11,079 nt of DNA, taken from the NCBI GenBank assembly GCA_020859725.1, contig JAJBVR010000050.1, forward strand, positions 1 to 11,079, written 5' to 3'. How positions within the stretch are numbered: position 1 is the first letter of the stretch; each line of letters starts with the position of its first letter. Both the position numbers and the translations under genes were made by a program. Below are positions 7,426-11,079 of the stretch, in pieces. The notes under the pieces are model-generated. The model saw nothing but the letters and a program-made list of their open reading frames with translations, searched no databases and was not told where the DNA came from. The DNA comes from Clostridiales bacterium. Its GTDB lineage: Bacteria > Bacillota > Clostridia > Oscillospirales > Acutalibacteraceae.

Positions 7426-8318
7426 CGGGCATTTTATGTATAAATAAGCCTGAAAATATTACCTCGTTTGGTGTTTGCGCAAAGGTTCGCAAAATAACCG
7501 GGGAAAAAAAGTGCGGCCACGTCGGAACTCTTGACCCTATGGCAACAGGTGTTTTGCCCGTTCTTTTGGGCGGAGCAACACGCTTTTTGGATTTTCTTCC
7601 CGAAAGCGATAAGGGCTATCGCGCGGAATTTGTTTTGGGAAAAACTACCGATACTCTTGACATCAGCGGGAAAGTGCTTTCAAAAAGCGATGTTAATATA
7701 GAAGAAAGCAGAGTAAAAGCTGCTGCCGATTCTTTTAAAGGCGCAATTATGCAAATCCCGCCCATGTATTCCGCTGTTTCGGTTTCGGGTCAAAGGCTTT
7801 ATGATTTGGCAAGGCAGGGAATAGAGGTTGAAAGAAAAGCGCGCAGTGTGAATATAAAAAAAATTTCAGTTTGCAAACTTAAAAACGGGGTTGATGAATA
7901 TTCACTTGATGTTTTGTGCTCAAAAGGCACATATATACGCTCGCTTATTGACGATATAGGGAAAAAACTCGGCTGCGGCGCTGTTATGACGAAATTGCGG
8001 CGCACATTTGCCTGCGGCTTTTATGATGAAAACTGTATTTCTCTTGAAGAACTTGAAAATTTATCGTTAAGAAAAAAGGAATTTGATAATTTTATCATAC
8101 CTGTGGAAAAGGCTCTTTCAGGTTATCCGTCGGTTAATGTAAGCTCTGCTCAGTCCGTAAGATTTAAAAACGGGGGAGCGCTTGATTTAAACAGAATTAG
8201 GCAAGGCCTAATTCAAAATAAAATGTATCTTGTGTATTCCGAATCAAATGATTTTCTCGGCATAGGAGAGGTTTGCGAAAAGGAATTAAAGGTAAAGAAA
8301 GTTTTTGTTAATAAGTAA
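7422..8318 (+). CDS. truB: tRNA pseudouridine(55) synthase TruB
   Basis: TruB isomerises U55 in the T-loop of tRNAs and also acts as a tRNA-folding chaperone. The 298-aa protein has ILCINKPENITS at the N-terminus, the catalytic motif GTLDPMATGVL with Asp38 as nucleophile, GKTTDTLDISG, PPMYSAVSVSGQRLYDLAR and CSKGTYIRSLIDDIG. A C-terminal PUA-like segment follows (about 245-298). I chose ATG 7422, which overlaps the nrnA stop as ATGA and gives the normal N-terminus. GGGG (7407-7410) is the nearest ribosome-binding sequence; an in-frame ATG at 7404 would add six residues with no family support. A perfect 9-bp inverted repeat lies in its 3' part (8194-8214). Confidence 0.96.
   Translation: MTGILCINKPENITSFGVCAKVRKITGEKKCGHVGTLDPMATGVLPVLLGGATRFLDFLPESDKGYRAEFVLGKTTDTLDISGKVLSKSDVNIEESRVKAAADSFKGAIMQIPPMYSAVSVSGQRLYDLARQGIEVERKARSVNIKKISVCKLKNGVDEYSLDVLCSKGTYIRSLIDDIGKKLGCGAVMTKLRRTFACGFYDENCISLEELENLSLRKKEFDNFIIPVEKALSGYPSVNVSSAQSVRFKNGGALDLNRIRQGLIQNKMYLVYSESNDFLGIGEVCEKELKVKKVFVNK
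8194..8214 (+). repeat. Intragenic perfect inverted repeat near the truB 3' end
   Basis: GAATTAGGC (8194-8202) and GCCTAATTC (8206-8214) are exact reverse complements separated by AAG. They would form a 9-bp hairpin in the mRNA inside codons of the TruB C-terminal domain, followed by an A-rich stretch (AAAATAAAATG). There is no U-run, so it is not a terminator. It lies about 105 bp before ribF, whose own ribosome binding site is poor, so it might be an mRNA processing or stability point. Chance is also possible. Confidence 0.7.
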
Positions 8319-8319
8319 T

Positions 8320-9135
8320 ATGAATGTTGAAAACGAAAAAAAGAGAACGGCGATTGCTTTGGGTGATTTTGACGGAATGCATCTTGCCCATAAAACAGTT
8401 GTTACAGGCGCTGAAAATTCAATAATCTATTGTGTTAATAATAAATTTTCACTGCTTCAGAAAAGCCTTTTTCAAAAAAGGTATCCAAACGCGGTTTTTG
8501 CGGATTTCGATGAAATAAAAAATCTAAGCGGCAGGGAATTTATTGAAAATATTATTATAAAAAAGTTTAATGCCGGAATGGTTTTGTGCGGCTTTAATTT
8601 TCGCTTCGGCAAAGACGCTTCCTGGTCTGCTCTTGATATGCGTAAATATTTGGAAGAAAAAGATATTTGGGTGCGTATTTTGGAGGCTCAGGATTATGAA
8701 AGCATGCCTATAAGCTCAACAAGAATCCGAAAGGCAGTTAAAGAGGGCAGAATTAACGCAGCCAATGAAATGCTTGGCTATAATTTTACATATGAAAGCG
8801 AAGTTCTGCATGGGGACCGACGCGGAAGAACAATAGGCAATCCAACAATTAATCAGCATTTGCCGAAAGGGCTTACAGTTCCGTATTTCGGGGTGTATGA
8901 AAGCAGGGTCCTTATAAACAATATATCATATAAGGCGTTCACAAATATCGGGCTAAGACCCACTTGGCATGTGAACGAGCCGCTTTCGGAAACACATATT
9001 TTTAATTTCAACGGTGATTTATACGGTCAAACGGTTACTGTTGAGCTTGTGAATTATTTACGAAAAGAAAAAGTGTTTAAAGATGTTAATGAATTAAAAG
9101 AGCAGTTGAATTATGATAAAAGCAGTATTATTTGA
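8320..9135 (+). CDS. ribF: RibF-like riboflavin kinase / FAD synthetase, shortened N-terminal half
   Basis: RibF phosphorylates riboflavin to FMN and adenylates FMN to FAD. The C-terminal kinase half looks intact: GRTIGNPTIN with PTxN at 175-178, AFTNIGLRPT, and Glu224 in ETHIFNFNGDLYG as the expected catalytic base. The N-terminal adenylyltransferase half keeps GDFDGMHLAH (15-24), GFNFRFG (91-97) and ISSTRIR (131-137). The segment between the HxxH motif and SGREFI (70-75) is about 30 residues shorter than in E. coli RibF, and the usual TFxPHP motif is missing. HxGH also reads HLAH. At 271 aa the protein is below the usual 300-315. ATG 8320 follows the truB stop by 1 bp with no clear ribosome binding site, so translation is probably coupled. 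FMN production is likely; FAD synthesis is less certain. Confidence 0.88.
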   Translation: MNVENEKKRTAIALGDFDGMHLAHKTVVTGAENSIIYCVNNKFSLLQKSLFQKRYPNAVFADFDEIKNLSGREFIENIIIKKFNAGMVLCGFNFRFGKDASWSALDMRKYLEEKDIWVRILEAQDYESMPISSTRIRKAVKEGRINAANEMLGYNFTYESEVLHGDRRGRTIGNPTINQHLPKGLTVPYFGVYESRVLINNISYKAFTNIGLRPTWHVNEPLSETHIFNFNGDLYGQTVTVELVNYLRKEKVFKDVNELKEQLNYDKSSII

Positions 9136-9775
9136 TTTTGACGAAACTTTGCAGGACAGAACTGCGGCGTTTGATAAATATGCCGATGCTTTTATTGATG
9201 AGTTTTTCCCGGGAATTTCAGATTGCGAAAAGCAAAAACGCATAAACGATATGATAAAAACAGGAAACGGCGGTTATGTTGTAAGAACGCATTGGTTTGC
9301 GGAGCTTATCAAGCTTTGGAATTGGAGCAATGCTCCGTCCGTGCAAACACTTGCGAACCATTATGATGATAATTTCGGTTTTTTTACAGTTGTTTTTGAT
9401 GACGCGGCGCCGCTTCTTAAAGAATTAAGAAGTAGGGGAATTAAAACGGGAGTTATTACAAACGGCCCGTCTGTTCTGCAGCATACTAAAATGGAAAACA
9501 GCGGATTGCTTCCCTATTGCGACATAGTTGTTGTGTCAGGTGATTTGTCATTCGCAAAGCCTCAGCCTGAAATTTTTGAATATACGGCAGAAAAACTGGC
9601 GCTTCAAACAAACGAATGCATATATGTTGGCGATCATACCGTTAATGATATTGAGGGCGCTCTTTCCTCCGGTATGAAAGCGATTCGTATGAACTGGGGA
9701 TGGTTTAAAAATAAAAATTTAAGGCAGGATGTTCCCGTAATTAATAAAATATATGATGTGATTAAATATGTTTAA
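9113..9775 (+). CDS. HAD-superfamily hydrolase (subfamily IA phosphatase)
   Basis: The 220-aa protein has all four HAD motifs. Asp8 and Asp10 in LFDFDETL supply the nucleophile and acid, Thr116 lies in VITNG, Lys149 in FAKPQPEIF, and Asp174/Asp179 in VGDHTVNDIEGA. The helical cap lies between motifs I and II (about residues 15-95), as in phosphoglycolate phosphatase, YjjG and YfnB relatives. The substrate cannot be read from the sequence. The gene overlaps ribF by 23 bp and cinA by 8 bp, so it is made with them. A phosphatase of riboflavin biosynthesis or a house-cleaning nucleotidase would fit that setting, but this is inference. The ATG at 9113 has AAAAGAG (9096-9102) 10 nt upstream, and the protein starts directly with the motif I strand, as is typical. 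Confidence 0.9.
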   Translation: MIKAVLFDFDETLQDRTAAFDKYADAFIDEFFPGISDCEKQKRINDMIKTGNGGYVVRTHWFAELIKLWNWSNAPSVQTLANHYDDNFGFFTVVFDDAAPLLKELRSRGIKTGVITNGPSVLQHTKMENSGLLPYCDIVVVSGDLSFAKPQPEIFEYTAEKLALQTNECIYVGDHTVNDIEGALSSGMKAIRMNWGWFKNKNLRQDVPVINKIYDVIKYV

Positions 9776-10250
9776 TGAAAATTTGCCGCAAAACGCGGTT
9801 GTTCAAAAATTGATTGAAAAAAAATATCATATTTCTTTTGCCGAAAGCTGTACGGGCGGATTGTGCTGTGCCTCGCTTGTAAGTGTGCCTGACGCCTCCA
9901 AAGTTTTAAATGTTTCGTTTGTAACATATGCCAATGAAGCAAAAATTAAGTTTTTAGGTGTTAATTCCGATATAATTTTGCAAAAAGGCGTTGTATCTGA
10001 AGAGGTGGCAGGGGAGATGGCAAAGGGAGCCGCTAAAACAGCCGAAAGTGAAATAGGAGTGGGAATAACGGGAATTGCAGGTCCCGGCGGAGGCACTGAT
10101 AAAAAGCCCGTGGGTATGGTTTGCTTCGGTTTTTTTGTGAACGAAAAAGTTTTTACATTCACAAAGCAGTTTGGAAAAGCGGGCAGAAATAACGTTCGTG
10201 AAAAAAGCGTTGAATTTGTTTATTCAAAATTAAATGAACTTCTTTCTTAA
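9768..10250 (+). CDS. pncC: Stand-alone CinA C-terminal domain protein, probable nicotinamide-nucleotide amidohydrolase
   Basis: Relatives (PncC, YgaD) deamidate nicotinamide mononucleotide to nicotinate mononucleotide, feeding NAD salvage. The 160-aa protein is only the C-terminal domain; the N-terminal molybdopterin-binding-like domain of full CinA is absent, and there is no room for it upstream. Visible motifs are AESCTGG with the candidate nucleophile Ser27, VTYANEAKIKFLGV with Lys59, GVVSEEVAGEMAKGA, and TGIAGPGGGTDKKPVG beginning at Thr101. The ATG at 9768 overlaps the HAD gene stop by 8 bp. I see no ribosome binding site in front of it, so it probably relies on coupling. The gene ends the operon; its stop lies 3 bp before a tRNA promoter, with no terminator between. 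A competence role should not be assumed for this short form. Confidence 0.92.
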   Translation: MFNENLPQNAVVQKLIEKKYHISFAESCTGGLCCASLVSVPDASKVLNVSFVTYANEAKIKFLGVNSDIILQKGVVSEEVAGEMAKGAAKTAESEIGVGITGIAGPGGGTDKKPVGMVCFGFFVNEKVFTFTKQFGKAGRNNVREKSVEFVYSKLNELLS

Positions 10251-10253
10251 CTA

Positions 10254-10282
10254 TTGACCTTTACTCCATTTTATTGTATAAT
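10254..10282 (+). promoter_or_regulatory. Promoter of the tRNA-Thr transcript
   Basis: TTGACC (10254-10259), a 17-bp spacer and an exact TATAAT (10277-10282) make a strong sigma-A promoter with one mismatch. Transcription should start near 10289, about 110 nt before the tRNA. The -35 box begins only 3 bp after the preceding stop codon. Operon transcripts may therefore read through into the tRNA and share its terminator. Confidence 0.88.
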
Positions 10283-10301
10283 TCAGTAGCAATTTAAAAT
10301 C

Positions 10302-10351
10302 GCCGGTACGGCTAAGCAGGCAACTCAATTGAGTGTAATCAAAATGCCGGC
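10302..10351 (+). other. Structured leader element upstream of tRNA-Thr
   Basis: Reading by eye, GCCGGTA (10302-10308) pairs with TGCCGGC (10345-10351) in a 7-bp stem with one G-U pair. Inside it, ACTC/GAGT (10323-10326 and 10331-10334) closes a four-base AATT loop, and GCT/GGC (10311-10313 and 10319-10321) could form a 3-bp arm. The result is a three-way junction of about 50 nt with a 7-bp closing stem plus a two-base linker, reminiscent of a reduced tRNA. An A-rich tail (10361-10397) leads to the tRNA. No T-box sequence or riboswitch consensus that I know matches. It could be a regulatory leader, a small RNA cut out during tRNA processing, or a decayed tRNA. Confidence 0.45.
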
Positions 10352-10397
10352 AGTCAAGATAGTTTTAGAAACAAAAACAGAGTAAAAAATCAAATAT

Positions 10398-10473
10398 GCT
10401 ACTGTGGCTCAGTTGGTAGAGCAGCGCATTCGTAATGCGCAGGCCGTCGGTTCGAGTCCGACCAGTAGCTCCA
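10398..10473 (+). tRNA. tRNA-Thr (anticodon CGT)
   Basis: The 76-nt sequence folds into a full cloverleaf with an encoded CCA end. The acceptor stem is GCTACTG/CAGTAGC (7 bp, perfect), the D stem is GCTC/GAGC, and the anticodon stem is GCGCA/TGCGC around loop TTCGTAA. The variable loop has five bases, and the T stem is GTCGG/CCGAC with loop TTCGAGT. Anticodon CGT reads ACG, a threonine codon. The T-loop uridine is the target of TruB-type enzymes, one of which is encoded upstream. The tRNA sits behind its own promoter and a long leader, and its last six bases form the foot of the following terminator palindrome. Confidence 0.97.
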
Positions 10474-10519
10474 TTAAAAAATAACCGATGATTTTTCATC
10501 GGTTATTTTTTAATGGAGC
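10468..10519 (+). terminator. Bidirectional intrinsic terminator overlapping the tRNA 3' end
   Basis: Positions 10468-10491 and 10496-10519 are perfect 24-bp reverse complements around a TTTT loop. The core is AACCGATGA/TCATCGGTT with flanking A and T tracts, so the element can terminate transcription in both directions. The outer six base pairs use the last six bases of the tRNA (GCTCCA) and their mirror TGGAGC. It ends the tRNA transcript and most likely the read-through from the rimP-cinA operon. Confidence 0.93.
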
Positions 10520-10586
10520 CCATTTTAGACGTTTTACACAACCGCTTTACTGACAAAAAATTTATTTGATTATCGGTGAAATCTTA

Positions 10587-10615
10587 TTGATACAATATAT
10601 TGTTTGTGATAAAAT
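10587..10615 (+). promoter_or_regulatory. Possible promoter in the 270-bp gap before the sigma-factor gene
   Basis: TTGATA (10587-10592), a 17-bp spacer and TAAAAT (10610-10615) form a plausible but imperfect sigma-A promoter. The remaining gap (10520-10789) is very AT-rich. It holds a nested inverted repeat (TAATGTAA at 10626-10633 with TTACATTA at 10665-10672, enclosing GTAATT/AATTAC at 10642-10647 and 10652-10657). I see no gene there. No GGAAC-type ECF -35 box was noticed that would indicate autoregulation. Confidence 0.4.
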
Positions 10616-10789
10616 TTTTATTGTGTAATGTAAAAAATATGGTAATTCTTAAATTACAGAGGCATTACATTAGGTCTAAATTCTTAAAAGTAAATCATTG
10701 AGATAGTTTGGAAAATTATTTTTCAGAAAATTGATTAATTTATGTAATATAAATGTTAATTAAATGTGTTGTATATAGTAGGAGAAAAT

Positions 10790-11079
10790 ATGTTGTATTT
10801 ATATTTGGCGATGATAGATGATGACATTGATCGTAATAAATTTGAAATCATCTATTACAACTATAGAAAAAGAATGGTTTATGAAGCTTATATAGTATTA
10901 CACAATGCAGAAGACGCGGAAGATGCAGTCCATGATACTTTTATAAAGATAGCGAGAAATATTAAATCAATTGATAACCCAAATTCAAGAAAAACTTTAT
11001 CATATGTACTTAAAGCAGTTAAAAATACCGCGATAAATATGTATAACAAAAATAAAAAGCATAATGATTTTGTTGATAT
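10790..11079 (+). CDS. ECF-type sigma-70 family RNA polymerase sigma factor (5' part, cut by window end)
   Basis: The reading frame opens at ATG 10790 behind AGGAGA (10780-10785) and runs 96 codons to the end of the window without a stop. The start MLYLYLAMIDDDIDRNKFE followed by IYYNYRKRMVYEAY, AEDAEDAVHDTFIKIARN and a later AINMYNKNKK segment is the region 2 pattern of clostridial ECF-like sigma factors. It includes the core-binding helix and the acidic DAVHDTF signature. Region 4 would lie outside. Such proteins direct RNA polymerase to a small stress or envelope regulon, often with an anti-sigma gene immediately downstream, which cannot be seen here. The gene is markedly AT-richer than the operon upstream (27% against 43% G+C in 60-base samples), which hints at a different origin. 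An ATG at 10811 is a less likely start. Confidence 0.88.
   Translation, partial: MLYLYLAMIDDDIDRNKFEIIYYNYRKRMVYEAYIVLHNAEDAEDAVHDTFIKIARNIKSIDNPNSRKTLSYVLKAVKNTAINMYNKNKKHNDFVD

Noticed and set aside
8466..8481. CCTTTTT/AAAAAGG palindrome in ribF as a terminator
   Set aside because: It is a weak A/T hairpin with a two-base loop in coding sequence and is not followed by a T-run.
9768..10250. Truncated cinA pseudogene
   Set aside because: The C-terminal domain is complete with its active-site motifs and its own start, and free-standing forms of this length are common enzymes.
10284..10290. CAGTAGC between the tRNA promoter -10 box and the expected start, identical to the tRNA 3' acceptor strand and complementary to its 5' strand
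   Set aside because: It mostly precedes the predicted transcription start, so it would not be in the RNA, and a 7-base match is expected by chance at this scale. CTCCATT at 10264-10270 was rejected for the same reason.
10289..10397. T-box riboswitch upstream of tRNA-Thr
   Set aside because: The T-box core sequence (TGGNACCGCG-like) and the AG-bulge and specifier pattern are absent, and T-boxes control mRNAs for synthetases or transporters rather than tRNA genes.
10513..10569. Short reading frame of 18 codons starting inside the terminator right arm (begins MEPILDVLHN)
   Set aside because: It has no ribosome binding site, starts within the terminator hairpin and matches no family I recognise. 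A relic of an integrated gene is possible but unsupported.
1..11079. CRISPR array, insertion sequence, prophage or toxin-antitoxin pair
   Set aside because: No spaced repeats, transposase, integrase or small paired genes were seen on either strand.

Overview
The window looks like a chromosomal segment from a moderately AT-rich member of the Clostridia (Firmicutes). Three things point there: the clostridial-type glutamate dehydrogenase, the Firmicutes gene order rimP-nusA-ylxR-ylxQ-infB-rbfA-nrnA-truB-ribF, and sigma-A style promoters with AGGAGG-type ribosome binding sites. All protein genes lie on the + strand. I cannot name the species.

Layout. Positions 50-1405 hold a complete glutamate dehydrogenase gene that starts on TTG. 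A 180-bp gap follows with an AT-rich 19-bp tandem repeat, a near-consensus promoter (TTGACA, 17 bp, TATACT) and a GC-rich hairpin in the 5' leader of the next operon. Positions 1586-9135 are the core translation and transcription operon: rimP, nusA, ylxR, ylxQ, infB, rbfA, nrnA, truB and ribF. These genes are separated by at most 26 bp and often overlap. The same run continues with a HAD-family phosphatase and a stand-alone CinA C-terminal domain (probable NMN deamidase), ending at 10250.

Only 3 bp after that stop begins another near-perfect promoter (TTGACC, 17 bp, TATAAT). It drives a leader of about 110 nt and a tRNA-Thr(CGT). The tRNA runs straight into a 24-bp perfect inverted repeat that serves as a bidirectional terminator and includes the tRNA 3' end. 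Beyond it the DNA becomes clearly more AT-rich (27% G+C in one 60-base sample, against 43% in one 60-base sample of infB). It carries the first 96 codons of an ECF-type sigma factor cut by the window end.

How the genes fit together. RimP and RbfA mature the 30S subunit, IF-2 starts translation, TruB modifies tRNA, and NusA controls elongation and termination. YlxR and YlxQ are small RNA-binding proteins of the same operon. NrnA recycles nanoRNA and pAp, and RibF makes FMN and FAD. The HAD enzyme and the CinA-domain protein are plausibly metabolite-repair or cofactor-salvage additions.

Most of the window is ordinary housekeeping DNA and I see no convincing new multi-gene system. The points most worth a second look are the structured leader in front of tRNA-Thr, the tRNA-terminator palindrome at a compositional boundary, the shortened adenylyltransferase half of RibF, and the altered coenzyme-site residue of the glutamate dehydrogenase.
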